Shown: positions 52,335 to 60,400 of the stretch, in pieces | How positions within the stretch are numbered: position 1 is the first letter of the stretch | Layout of the letters: every line of letters starts with the position of its first letter | NCBI RefSeq assembly: GCF_000175215.2 | Contig: NC_014816.1 | Span: 1,485,001 to 1,549,000 of the forward strand | Reading direction: 5' to 3' | From: Asticcacaulis excentricus CB 48 | Lineage (GTDB): Bacteria; Pseudomonadota; Alphaproteobacteria; Caulobacterales; Caulobacteraceae | DNA length: 64,000 bases | Translations under genes and position numbers: made by a program | The notes under the pieces: model-generated | Told to the model about the DNA's origin: nothing | Databases searched by the model: none | Seen by the model: the letters and a program-made list of their open reading frames with translations, nothing else

Positions 52335-52349
52335 TTAATGAGGCTTTAA
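52335..52349. promoter_or_regulatory. CtrA box in the flgB-fliO divergent region
   Basis: TTAA-TGAGGCT-TTAA fits TTAA-N7-TTAA without the final C. It lies 72 bases before flgB and 52 before fliO, so it can serve either or both early flagellar operons. Confidence 0.65.
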
Positions 52350-52400
52350 GACCTTGTGCCTTAAATCGGGGCGGTGGTCGCGTATGGAGGGGTTGGCCCG

Positions 52401-52721
52401 ATGGATGTCTTTTTAAGTCTGTTGCGGGCGGCCTTTGCGCTGGCCATCGTTCTGGGGCTGGTGCTAGGTTTGGCTTATGCCCTGCGCCGTTATGCGCCGC
52501 AACTGCTTGCGCGTTTTCAGGGGGAGCGCGGGGAACGCCGCCTGAGTGTCGTTGAAACCCTTGTCCTCGATCCGGCGCGGCGTCTGGTGATCGTGCGCGT
52601 CGATGATGAGGAGCGCCTGTTGCTGCTGGGCGAAGGTCAGGAACTGATCGAGCCGCGGCAACTGCCGGCGCCCAAGCCAAAACCTGCCCCTGTGCCCACC
52701 GTCAATCGACCGGTGCTGTGA
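52401..52721 (+). CDS. fliO: flagellar biosynthesis protein FliO
   Basis: A small membrane protein assisting FliP assembly. It has one hydrophobic helix (AAFALAIVLGLVLGLAYALR) and then the FliO cytoplasmic domain (RRLSVVETLVLDPARRLVIV, DDEERLLLLG). The tail is Pro/Lys rich. I choose the ATG at 52401 with GGAGG 10 bases upstream, over the earlier GTG. Its stop overlaps the fliP start (TGATG). Confidence 0.88.
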   Translation: MDVFLSLLRAAFALAIVLGLVLGLAYALRRYAPQLLARFQGERGERRLSVVETLVLDPARRLVIVRVDDEERLLLLGEGQELIEPRQLPAPKPKPAPVPTVNRPVL

Positions 52722-53527
52722 TGCGGATGCCCGACCTTTTTCGTCAGTTCGGCAAACCGATGCGCAAACGCGACTATGCCGTGACCCTGCTGGGGGGCAT
52801 TCTCGGTTTTGCCCTGATGATCTTCCCCGGCGACGTGCTGGCGCAGTCGGTCAATCTCGACCTCGGGCAAGGCGGCACGCTAACGGCGCGCGTCGTGCAG
52901 ATGCTGGGGCTTTTGACCGTCCTGTCGCTGGCGCCGTCCATCGTCATTATGACCACCTCCTTCATCCGCATCGTGGTGGTGCTATCCCTGCTCAGAACCG
53001 CGCTCGGCCTGCAACAAAGCCCCCCCAATGCGGTTCTGATCTCGCTGGCCATGTTCCTGTCGGCGGTGGTAATGGCCCCCACCTATCAGGCGGCCTATGA
53101 CGCCGGCATCCGGCCGCTGATGGATCAGGAGATGGAGATGCCGCAGGCCTTTGATGCGGCCTCCGAACCGGTCAAGACCTTCATGCTGTCTCAGGTTGAT
53201 GCCGGGGATCTCAACCTGTTTATACGCTTGTCTAAGGTTGAAAAGCCCAAGGACAATATGGACCTGCCGATCACGGTCATCACTCCGGCCTTTATGATCT
53301 CGGAGCTAAAGACGGCGTTCCTGATCGGGTTTCTCCTGTTTATCCCGTTTCTGGTGATCGATCTGGTGGTCGCCTCAGTGCTAATGAGTATGGGGATGAT
53401 GATGCTGCCGCCAGTGGTGGTGTCGCTGCCGTTCAAGCTGATCTTCTTCGTTCTGGTCGATGGCTGGCGGCTGGTGTGCGGCTCATTGGTCGAAAGTTTC
53501 ACCAAGGCAGGCGGCGCGGGGGGATAG
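52721..53527 (+). CDS. fliP: flagellar export gate protein FliP
   Basis: Gate-forming membrane protein with a cleavable N-terminus. Hallmarks are LAPSIVIMTTSFIRIVVVLS, LRTALGLQQSPPNAVLISLA, MFLSAVVMAPTYQAAYD, TVITPAFMISELKTAFLIGF and the C-terminal MGMMMLPPVVVSLPFKLIFF. The start at 52721 overlaps the fliO stop. The genes fliOP run opposite to flgBC-fliE. Confidence 0.95.
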   Translation: MRMPDLFRQFGKPMRKRDYAVTLLGGILGFALMIFPGDVLAQSVNLDLGQGGTLTARVVQMLGLLTVLSLAPSIVIMTTSFIRIVVVLSLLRTALGLQQSPPNAVLISLAMFLSAVVMAPTYQAAYDAGIRPLMDQEMEMPQAFDAASEPVKTFMLSQVDAGDLNLFIRLSKVEKPKDNMDLPITVITPAFMISELKTAFLIGFLLFIPFLVIDLVVASVLMSMGMMMLPPVVVSLPFKLIFFVLVDGWRLVCGSLVESFTKAGGAGG

Positions 53528-53688
53528 GCAACGGTACCTCCCCGAGCCCTGAGACGAACAAATTGCGATATCTACGTTATGTTCACGGCGTTAAAAGCCG
53601 TTATAAATGGGATCAACCGGCTCGCGGTGATTGAACCTTGCGAGACCTCTTCTTTGCGTTTCGGCAAAACTTTTTTGGGAAAATTTCA

Positions 53689-54090
53689 ATGTTCTCAAAT
53701 ATTCAAACGCGCCGTCAAAGCGATATTTGGCTGATGGCCGCGCTTTCGGCTCTCGTTGTCTATATGCTTGCCACAACCGTGGCTCTGGCTCAGGGCAAGC
53801 AAAATTTCACGCTCATCAATCACACCGGCTACACGATCTCCGAAGTCTATGTGTCGCCCAGCAAGTCGGACAGCTGGGACGATGATGTGATGGAAGAGGA
53901 TGTGCTGCCCAACAACGCTCAGGTGGACATCGCCTTCAGCCGTAAGGAAAAGGCCTGCCTGTGGGACCTCAGGGTTGTCTACGATGACGGCGAGTCGGCG
54001 GAATGGGAAAACTTCAACCTGTGCGAAGTCTCCAGCATCGCCATCAGCTATAGCCGCAAGACCGGCGAAACCTGGGCCACCTACGAATAA
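53689..54090 (+). CDS. small secreted protein of unknown function
   Basis: The product has about 133 residues with a signal sequence (LMAALSALVVYMLATTVALA). A compact beta-rich domain follows: NFTLINHTGYTISEVYVSPS, VLPNNAQVDIAFSRKEKACL, WDLRVVYDDGESAEWENFNL. It has two Cys that could form a disulfide (KACLWDL and NLCEVSS). It resembles a widespread family of small exported alphaproteobacterial proteins without assigned function. The ATG at 53689 gives a clean signal peptide; a start 17 codons earlier would hide it. It lies next to the IS110 element. Confidence 0.75.
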   Translation: MFSNIQTRRQSDIWLMAALSALVVYMLATTVALAQGKQNFTLINHTGYTISEVYVSPSKSDSWDDDVMEEDVLPNNAQVDIAFSRKEKACLWDLRVVYDDGESAEWENFNLCEVSSIAISYSRKTGETWATYE

Positions 54091-54227
54091 GACCGTCCCA
54101 TGGGTGTCTGTTGAGCAGGCGTCGGTCTCATACAGATATCGTCTTAACCGACGTGCCGTGCGGCGCGGGTTATCTGCTGTTATATAGATGGTGTAACGGC
54201 CCGGTTGCTGCGGCCCCTGTGAAGGGT

Positions 54228-54297
54228 GGTGGCCTCCCGGTATGATGGTTGAACGGCGTCAGTGATTGGACTGCGCCAAGCATCATAGGAGACCACC
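54228..54297 (+). promoter_or_regulatory. nested hairpin over the transposase ribosome site
   Basis: The outer arms are GGTGGCCTCC...TATGATG (54228-54247) and CATCATAGGAGACCACC (54281-54297), ending immediately before the ATG. The inner arms are GGCG-T-CAGT / ACTG-C-GCC. The right outer arm contains the AGGAGA ribosome site. The fold would block translation from read-through transcripts. It could also form part of a guide (bridge) RNA of the IS110 type. Confidence 0.6.
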
Positions 54298-55323
54298 ATG
54301 TTGTACTATACGGGTATCGACGTTTCTTTGGAAGCCTCGCATCTGTGCGTGGTTGACGAAGCAGGGACTGTCATAAAGGAGGCCAGAGTTGCGAGCGAGC
54401 CGGAAGCGCTGGTGGCATGGTTTTCGGCTCTGGGCTTTGCGGTGAAGCGGATTGGGCTTGAAGCTGGCCCCTTATCGCAATGGCTTTACGCGGGATTGAA
54501 GGCGGCGGGACTGGAGGTGTCTCTTCTTGAGACCCGGCATGTTCGTGACGCGTTTCGGGCGATGCCGGTGAAGACGGATCGCAAGGATGCCCGTGGGATA
54601 GCGCAGTTGATGCGCCTGGGCTGGTACCGGCAGGTACACTGCAAGTCGGTCAATGCGCAGGATAACCGCACGCTTCTCGCCGCCCGGAAGGTCCTGCAGT
54701 GCAAGTACCATGATCTTGAGATGAGCCTGCGCGGTCTCCTGCGCGGCTATGGCCTGAAGGTAGGAGAGACCACCCGTAAGACTTTCGAGCCGAGGGTGCG
54801 CGAACTGGCGGCAGATGTCCCAGGCCTGGCAGAAGTCGCTGAGGCCCTCCTCAAAGCGCGGGCGGTTCTGTTCGAGCAGTTCCGCGTCCTTGACGCGCGG
54901 ATGATTGCGCACGCACGCAAGGACGAACGTGCGGGCTTGTTGATGACGGTTCCCGGCGTGGGTGCGCTGATTTCGCTCACCTTTGTGTCCGCAATCGATG
55001 ATCCGGGGCGCTTCCGATCTTCGCGAACCGTCGGTGCGCACTTCGGCCTGACGCAACGCAAGTATCAGTCGGGCGAGACCGACATCACCGGTCGCATCTC
55101 TAAATGCGGAGATCAGGAGGTTCGAACCGCCCTTTACGAGGCGGCGAACATTATCCTGACCAGGCCAGTGAAGGGCTCTCAGCTTAAGAGCTGGGCGGCG
55201 AAGGTTGCGCAGAGGTCTGGGATGAAAAAGGCCAAGGTCGCCCTAGCTCGCAAGCTTTGCGTCGTAATGCACAGGATGCTGGTTGACGGCACATGTTTTG
55301 ATCCTGCCCTTGCAGCGGCATAA
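54298..55323 (+). CDS. IS110-family DEDD transposase
   Basis: A 341-residue recombinase. The N-terminal RuvC-like DEDD domain shows YTGIDVSLEASHLCVVD, GLEAGPLSQWLYAGL and TDRKDARGIAQLMRLG. The C-terminal Transposase_20 domain shows LMTVPGVGALISLTFVSAID, FRSSRTVGAHFGLTQRKYQS and ISKCGDQEVRTALYEAANII. The full length is open. Family members recombine DNA using a structured RNA encoded by the element's own non-coding end. Confidence 0.93.
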   Translation: MLYYTGIDVSLEASHLCVVDEAGTVIKEARVASEPEALVAWFSALGFAVKRIGLEAGPLSQWLYAGLKAAGLEVSLLETRHVRDAFRAMPVKTDRKDARGIAQLMRLGWYRQVHCKSVNAQDNRTLLAARKVLQCKYHDLEMSLRGLLRGYGLKVGETTRKTFEPRVRELAADVPGLAEVAEALLKARAVLFEQFRVLDARMIAHARKDERAGLLMTVPGVGALISLTFVSAIDDPGRFRSSRTVGAHFGLTQRKYQSGETDITGRISKCGDQEVRTALYEAANIILTRPVKGSQLKSWAAKVAQRSGMKKAKVALARKLCVVMHRMLVDGTCFDPALAAA

Positions 55324-55571
55324 GGGGCGCTAAAGACGAGAGATTCAGGCGGATAGACCATCACGCCTGATGGCAAGGTCCCGTCGCCGGGACGCACGGA
55401 TCAGGTCAGGCCGGTGATGCGGGAGCAGCCCTTTGGGTGACTGCGCGTTCCTAGATTGGTCGGCCGGGTTCGTTAGGACAACCATCTTGTAGCGCCCTGG
55501 CGGCGACTACGTACAGAAGCATGAAGCCGGCGACGAAGACTGAGCCTTATCGGGAGTTGACATATGGTCCG
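55324..55571 (+). other. structured 3' non-coding end of the IS110 element, bridge-RNA candidate
   Basis: The 248 bases after the transposase hold several dyads: CAGGC/GCCTG and CCATCA-CGCC-TGATGG near 55348-55371, then GTCCC/GGGAC near 55379-55393. The 3' end is longer than the 5' end, which fits the IS1111-like branch, where the guide RNA lies downstream. RNA expression and boundaries are not shown by sequence alone. Confidence 0.4.
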
Positions 55572-55811
55572 TTACAGAAGCCCGCAATATCCTCTCAGAC
55601 CGCTCAGAGCGCGGGGTGAGAGAATAACCTTCCTCCCCTTGGCGATCTCAGCGCGCACGGCTTCGCGTTGCCGACGTTTCTCCAGCCCGCAGTCTTCCTG
55701 CAGACGCAGGCCTTCGCGGATCACCTCGCTGACATTGTTGCAGCGGCCAATGGAGATCTGCGAATTGATGAAGGCCTCGAAATGCGGGTTGAGGGCGACC
55801 GAGGTCGCCAT
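55572..55811 (-). pseudogene. parD: ParD-type antitoxin with altered C-terminus, toxin missing
   Basis: The first about 58 residues are a normal ribbon-helix-helix ParD antitoxin: MATSVALNPHFEAFINSQIS, NNVSEVIREGLRLQED and EAVRAEIAKG. After about 55637 the frame runs into residues unlike the family (ILSPRALSGLRGYCGLL) and stops. A parE toxin gene would normally follow at once on this strand, but the IS110 element begins there. No parE piece is recognisable beyond the insertion. The DNA-binding part could still be made. Confidence 0.7.
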
Positions 55812-55862
55812 GCCAAGCTCCCATCTATCACTAAACGTTAGTAAAACCGCCCGCCGCCGCCC

Positions 55863-56846
55863 TCAAGCGCCGCGCGTCAGGCCCTCGACCAGTTGTCGCT
55901 TGAAGCCGGCCAGGTCTGTCCACTGCGTGGCCACGCGGACCGGCCGGCCCTTGGCTGGGTCGATCAGGGTCATACCCTCGTCCGACACGCTGAGCGGCAG
56001 GGTTTCAATCACGAGTTTCGACTCGTCAAAGGCCATCTCGACCGCCACAGCGTCAAACTGCACCGAGCTTTTCTGGCTCAAGTCGAAATCCTTCGCCATC
56101 CACGGCGCGTTGGGTAACCACACCTTGCTGTTTTCGATGCAGGCCACGGCGAAAGGATCATGGCTGCGCCACAGCTTTTGCCAGTCGGCCCCGTCCAGCG
56201 TCACAAGACCACAGGTATCGAGCGGCGTAATTGAGCAACTGAGCCAGTCGGCTGCGAAGATCGTGCGCAACGCCGCCGGATCGACCTTGACGTTGTATTC
56301 GGCATCGGAAGGCGCAACGCCCTTATAGCCGATACGCACGGAGCCAAACATGCCGATAAAGCGCGCCTTTTGCGCCAGTTTCGGCTCGCGTCGCAAGGCT
56401 TCGGCCAGTTCGGTGGCCGGACCGACGCTGATGATCGTCACCGTATCTGATGAGGCCATCACCGTGTCAATTATGGCCTGAGCGGCGTCCTTGCGCACCA
56501 GGCCGCGATAGGAGGCAAGCTTGTAATCACCCAGCCATTCGGCCTGCGCGCCCGTCTCCTCGCCCTTCGCACGCCCCATGGCAATGGCCACGTCGCTGCG
56601 CCTGGCCAGAGTGAGCAGTTTGGCCGTCAGGCGGGCCTTGTACTGGGGACTACCCGCATCGGTAGCCACCAGCCTGAGCGCCAGCTCCGGCCGCCGCAAA
56701 AGGTAAAGGAGCGCGAAGGTATCATCCACATCGCCGCCGATGTCGGTATGAAAAATGACCGGCACGGGCCTGCGCGGTTTAGCGGCCACAGACCCCGCCA
56801 CCGACAGGGCCAGAGACGATAACAGCACAGTGCGACGGTCGAACAT
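55863..56846 (-). CDS. secreted inosine/uridine-type nucleoside hydrolase
   Basis: Cleaves the N-glycosidic bond of nucleosides, here probably in the periplasm. A signal peptide ends SVAAKP. The calcium-binding Asp cluster is HTDIGGDVDDTFALL (family pattern DTDxGxDDxxA). Further family positions are VSVGPATELAEAL-like text (IISVGPATELAEALRR), SDAEYNVKVDPAALR, and a late Asp/His region around LWRSHDPFAVACI. The 327-residue length is normal. A nucleoside-uptake partner is not adjacent. Confidence 0.88.
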   Translation of the reverse strand: MFDRRTVLLSSLALSVAGSVAAKPRRPVPVIFHTDIGGDVDDTFALLYLLRRPELALRLVATDAGSPQYKARLTAKLLTLARRSDVAIAMGRAKGEETGAQAEWLGDYKLASYRGLVRKDAAQAIIDTVMASSDTVTIISVGPATELAEALRREPKLAQKARFIGMFGSVRIGYKGVAPSDAEYNVKVDPAALRTIFAADWLSCSITPLDTCGLVTLDGADWQKLWRSHDPFAVACIENSKVWLPNAPWMAKDFDLSQKSSVQFDAVAVEMAFDESKLVIETLPLSVSDEGMTLIDPAKGRPVRVATQWTDLAGFKRQLVEGLTRGA

Positions 56847-56896
56847 GAAGGACTCCTTTGGGGTGAGCCTATCGTCCGACCATCTTCACATCAAGG

Positions 56897-57814
56897 TCAG
56901 AACACATCGACCGAGCGCATCCCCCTATCGCTTAAGGCGCTGTACGCCGCTGCCGAAGCCCCGTAGATCAGAGCATAGAAGCCGCCCATCATCAGACTGC
57001 TGACCACGGTCTGTACAAAAAAGATCGGCGTCAACAGGGCCGTGACCGAGCTCATGTCCGGACGGCTCAGCTGCGTAATCGCCTGCACCCACCCTCCGCT
57101 TGTGCCGACCACCAGCGCAAAGACCAGGCTATAGACAATAATCATAATCAGGATCATCACCAGACCCAGCAGCAGATAACCACCCAACAGCTTCCAGCCC
57201 TGTCCTTCGGTCAGCTTGAAGCTGCCGAAAATATTGATCTTCTTCTCCGCAAAAGACTGGACCGATGCCAGCGACCATCGACTGACGACATACAGAAAAG
57301 CGACAATGCCGCCAACGAACAGAAGGAAGATCAGTATCCCGGCCAGTATCTCGCTGACCTGTCCAACCAGCGAGACCAAGCCAATAGATATGACCAACGC
57401 AATCCCGAAAAGGACGTAAAAGAGCGCCAGCGCCAGCGCCCACAATATCCCGACGAGTATCTGCCGGAACTCATCGCCCCCCAGTTTCAAAGAGGCAAAG
57501 CCACCGGCCATCGGCTGCAACTGGCTACGGAAGACGGCGCACTGGATGATCGCAGAAGAGATCACCCCCAGAACACCGGCAACTAGATAGACCGGCATAA
57601 GCGCCCCGAGATGACCGAACACCTGCATCGGGTCGGCATCGGGCGCGGTCTGATAGTTCTGCAGCGCCGTCAGCGCCGGACCCGCCACAGCCACTATAAG
57701 CAGTGACGACACCACACTGACCACCAGATAGACCAGACCCCAGACCAGCACAGCCAACGGGTTCTTCTTGATGATTTCGATGCCCGCAAAGGCAAAATCA
57801 ATCGATAGCTTCAT
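56897..57814 (-). CDS. multi-pass membrane protein of unknown function
   Basis: A 305-residue protein with six predicted helices: NPLAVLVWGLVYLVVSVVSS, LMPVYLVAGVLGVISSAIIQ, ILWALALALFYVLFGIALVI, ILAGILIFLLFVGGIVAFLY, LLGGYLLLGLVMILIMIIVY, and one near the C-terminus. Between helices 4 and 5 is RWSLASVQSFAEKKINIFGS, a layout seen in DUF-type proteins of Caulobacteraceae. No transport motif is visible. It precedes the nucleoside hydrolase on the same strand and follows the SPFH gene. Confidence 0.75.
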   Translation of the reverse strand: MKLSIDFAFAGIEIIKKNPLAVLVWGLVYLVVSVVSSLLIVAVAGPALTALQNYQTAPDADPMQVFGHLGALMPVYLVAGVLGVISSAIIQCAVFRSQLQPMAGGFASLKLGGDEFRQILVGILWALALALFYVLFGIALVISIGLVSLVGQVSEILAGILIFLLFVGGIVAFLYVVSRWSLASVQSFAEKKINIFGSFKLTEGQGWKLLGGYLLLGLVMILIMIIVYSLVFALVVGTSGGWVQAITQLSRPDMSSVTALLTPIFFVQTVVSSLMMGGFYALIYGASAAAYSALSDRGMRSVDVF

Positions 57815-57892
57815 AATCCCCCCTCCCTTTCAGAGGTTTTAAACCGAGCAAAACTGGAGAGGGACGCAAAGCCCCTCTCCGGAGCGTTCATT

Positions 57893-58774
57893 TTAATCCG
57901 CCTTTTTCAGGTCGATGAACGGCGTGGCCGAGCCCGTGACCTGAGGCAGTTTGCCGTCCCACTTTTCGATGGCGCGAAGCTGCACCACGCCAGGGCTGGC
58001 GGCGATTGACTGGGCGATCAGGCGGTTCGCCTCGGCCTGACCGCGGGCCTCTTCGATCTTGGCATCGGCCTGCGCCTTGGCTACGGCGACCTGCGCCTGA
58101 GCCGCAGCGGCGTCGGCATCGGCCTTGGTCTTGGCCTGGATCGAATCGAGGATCACTTGCGGGTAGCGGATGGTGCCGATCCAGTCGAGCTGACTGATGT
58201 TGACGCCCTGCGGCTCCCACTTGCGATTGACGCGGGCCAGCGCCTTCTGGATCACTTGCTGGCGCCCGCCGCGATAAAGGAACTCGACACTAACCAACTC
58301 CGTTTCCGCCGCGATGGCCGAACGCACGTCGTTGCGGATCGGGCCTTCGAACATCTGATCGAAGGTCAAGCGGTATCGCTTGTAAAGCTCAGGCGCCTTA
58401 CCCGCATCGATGCGCATAACAAGCTGCACGTCCGCCGTCATAGGCAGGGCATTGTTGTCAGAGAAGTTGATCTCTTCGTTTTCTGGGCCGCGCTCATCCT
58501 TTTCGCGCGTGTAAGTATAAGTGCGCTGGATGGCCGGGAATTCGACAATCCGCTCGCCGATCAGGTTGAGGTGCCAGCCCGACGGCAGGGCGGTCTTGTC
58601 CACGCCGGCATTGGGGCCCAGTGTGCGGATCTTCACGCCGACATTGCCGGGCTGGATCGTCTGCCCGCACGAGGCCAGACCAAACAGCGCCAGAAGCGCC
58701 ACGGCACCCAGCGGCGCATAGACCTTCCAGCGACCAGAAAGCTTGGGAGCGGTATTAAGACTGTTGAGATTCAT
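57893..58774 (-). CDS. SPFH/Band 7 domain membrane protein with possible lipobox
   Basis: Prohibitin-like scaffold of 293 residues. The N-terminal hydrophobic segment GAVALLALFGLASCGQTIQP contains LASC, so it may be lipidated or act as a membrane anchor. The SPFH domain follows (PGNVGVKIRTLGPNAGVDKT, LPSGWHLNLIGERIVEFP). An Ala/Gln/Lys-rich coiled coil near residues 210-250 is typical for oligomerisation. No NfeD partner is adjacent. It may organise membrane domains or restrain a membrane protease; neither is shown by context. Confidence 0.85.
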   Translation of the reverse strand: MNLNSLNTAPKLSGRWKVYAPLGAVALLALFGLASCGQTIQPGNVGVKIRTLGPNAGVDKTALPSGWHLNLIGERIVEFPAIQRTYTYTREKDERGPENEEINFSDNNALPMTADVQLVMRIDAGKAPELYKRYRLTFDQMFEGPIRNDVRSAIAAETELVSVEFLYRGGRQQVIQKALARVNRKWEPQGVNISQLDWIGTIRYPQVILDSIQAKTKADADAAAAQAQVAVAKAQADAKIEEARGQAEANRLIAQSIAASPGVVQLRAIEKWDGKLPQVTGSATPFIDLKKAD

Positions 58775-59200
58775 GGGCGTCTTCGGCCCGCCGTCATACG
58801 GCGCGGTCCGTCCTTTCTAAAAGTGAGAGTGGGTTTCGAGACAAAAAGATACGCGCCCTGAAAAGGGGTAGCATCGTCTGGGCTTCGGGGGCTTGATCGC
58901 AAGTAAAGCAAATATGGGCTGGGCCGAGATTTCGACTAGCGGATGGTGGCCTAAGATTAGTGAAATCGAGCCATTCCATCTTCATTCAGGGGCCGCGCAT
59001 CTTTTCAGAGCGGCTATGCTTTTTCGTTTGGCGATCGGTAACCTTTGCGTTCGTTAAACTCCGTTACACCGGAGAATGTAGATATATTACATGGCCACAG
59101 CTTCGCCACAAAGCGAATCTGAACGACGATAACGCGGATGTGATCGGAGCCGGCCTGCGTCACACTTTCGCCGCCATTGTCATCATGGATAACCGGCCAA
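58775..59200. other. 426-base region without a recognisable gene
   Basis: It holds the promoter area of the SPFH gene (minus strand). An open frame from 58960 to 59247 on the plus strand has no recognisable domain and runs through the repeat at 59201, so I do not call it. No terminator or operator stands out. Confidence 0.5.
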
Positions 59201-59296
59201 AGCGCATTTCGTTTACATTGAACCGAAATGGCGCTCTGAATTTCTGATCTAACGCGCTTATTTATCCGAAAAGTGCGTCACACTTTTCGGATGCGC
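59201..59296. repeat. two-hairpin intergenic palindrome, family A, copy 3
   Basis: The first hairpin is AGCGCATTTCG (59201-59211) / CGAAATGGCGCT (59224-59235). The second is ATCCGAAAAGTGCG-T-CACACTTTTCGGAT (59264-59292), flanked by GCGC on both sides. The order and spacing match copy 1 at 26188-26281, including the shared TAACGCGCTT linker. Confidence 0.75.
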
Positions 59297-59330
59297 TCTA
59301 AACGCACTAATGGCACCTTTGGGGACCTTC

Positions 59331-59969
59331 ATGACCAAACCTTTTTCCACCCTGCGCCTGACGGTTGCAGCACTCTTAACGCTGGGGCTGGTAGCCTGCG
59401 GGCAATCCGGCTCAAAAGGCGCCATCAAGGTGGATGAACTGAGCGAAGGCAAGGCAGACGCGCCCGTCACCGTGGTCGAATACGCCTCCGTCGCGTGCCC
59501 CATCTGCGCGCAGGTCAACGAAAAGATGATGCCTGTCTTCAAAAGCAAATATGTCGAAACGGGCAAGGTGCGTTACGTATATCGTCCGATGATGACGGGC
59601 AATGCGGCGGTCGCGGCGGCAGGGCACATGCTGGCTAACTGTGTGTCGCGCGATAAGGCCCTGACGGTCATCGACTCGATTATGCGCGCTCAGCCGGAAA
59701 TGGATCGGGGTGGCGCACCCGAACAATACGCCAATGCCCGCCCGGTCCTGCTGCGCGTCGCGCAATCGGCAGGTCTGCGCGAGGCCGACTTCAACCGCTG
59801 CGTCACCGATCCGGCAGGCTTGAATGCGCTCAATGAGCTGAACCAGCAGGCACTGAAAGACGGCGTCACCGGTACACCGACCTTCCTGATCAACGGGAAG
59901 ACGGTGCAGCTCAGCCGCTATGAGATCGAGGAACTTTCGGCGCACATCGACCCGCTGCTGAAAAAGTAG
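59331..59969 (+). CDS. DsbA-like thioredoxin-fold lipoprotein
   Basis: Periplasmic thiol-disulfide protein of the DsbA/Thioredoxin_4 type. A lipoprotein signal ends LGLVACG. The active site is CPIC in VEYASVACPICAQVNEKM, with the cis-Pro in GVTGTPTFLINGKTV. Two further Cys (ANCVSR and NRCVTD) could form a structural disulfide. I use the ATG at 59331, with GGGGACC upstream. The longer frame would precede the signal. No DsbB partner is adjacent. Confidence 0.9.
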   Translation: MTKPFSTLRLTVAALLTLGLVACGQSGSKGAIKVDELSEGKADAPVTVVEYASVACPICAQVNEKMMPVFKSKYVETGKVRYVYRPMMTGNAAVAAAGHMLANCVSRDKALTVIDSIMRAQPEMDRGGAPEQYANARPVLLRVAQSAGLREADFNRCVTDPAGLNALNELNQQALKDGVTGTPTFLINGKTVQLSRYEIEELSAHIDPLLKK

Positions 59970-60400
59970 CTACAATAACTCTGCCCGGACCTGCATCAGC
60001 AATTGGCCCAGACGGTTCTGACCGCTGCCGTCTCCGCCGATGCCCCAATAGAAATCATGGGGAGACGCCTCTGCCAGTTCCTCGTCTCCCGTGGACACGA
60101 GCAGGGCCCTGAGCGCGTGATGCGTTGAAAACTTTTGCCTCAGTGCGCCGAGCATCACAACATCACGCCGCTCATCCCAGTCCGCCCACAGTTGGACAGC
60201 CCGCGACTGCCCCATTGATTTGGCCATCTTGGGCGTCGAGGCCTTGGCAATGCGCGCACGATAATTGGGATCAACAAACTTCTGAGCCTGAAAATAGTGC
60301 TCGACTGTCGGCCACCACACACCCGCCATCTGGATGCCGTGCGGCGAGAAGTTGGAAAATTCGCCATAGGGATCAGTTTCCCGTAAAACCAGATCGTCAT
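59970..60400 (-). pseudogene. NADAR/YbiA-family protein gene with an N-terminal frameshift
   Basis: The domain is complete from TDPYGEFSNFSPHGIQMAGV through WWPTVEHYFQAQKF, GQSRAVQLWADWDERRDV and DFYWGIGGDGSGQNRLGQ. The natural start is the ATG at 60400, which overlaps the upstream gene's stop as ATGA and reads MTIWFYG. That frame leaves the domain at a run of three G (60380-60382). One extra G would give MTIWFYGETDPYGEFSNF, as expected for the family. In the given sequence the domain frame can only start at 60458 inside the neighbouring gene. NADAR proteins act on ADP-ribose-linked or riboflavin-pathway N-glycosides. Confidence 0.75.

Larger units (their letters stand above)
54190..55635 (+). 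mobile_element. IS110-family insertion sequence (ends approximate)
   Basis: One DEDD transposase gene flanked by about 100 bases (5') and 240-310 bases (3') of non-coding sequence with strong dyads. Elements of this family lack terminal inverted repeats and usually make no target duplication, so the ends cannot be fixed from one copy. The right end must lie between the transposase stop and about 55635, where the ParD reading frame loses family resemblance. Confidence 0.7.

Noticed and set aside
52335..52349. Possible sigma-54 promoter for flgB or fliO
   Set aside because: I looked for GG-N10-GC elements in 52264-52400 and saw none at a proper distance; only the CtrA-type box is supported.
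58960..59247. 95-residue plus-strand frame before the DsbA-like gene
   Set aside because: No recognisable domain, and its end is the palindromic repeat; treated as non-coding.
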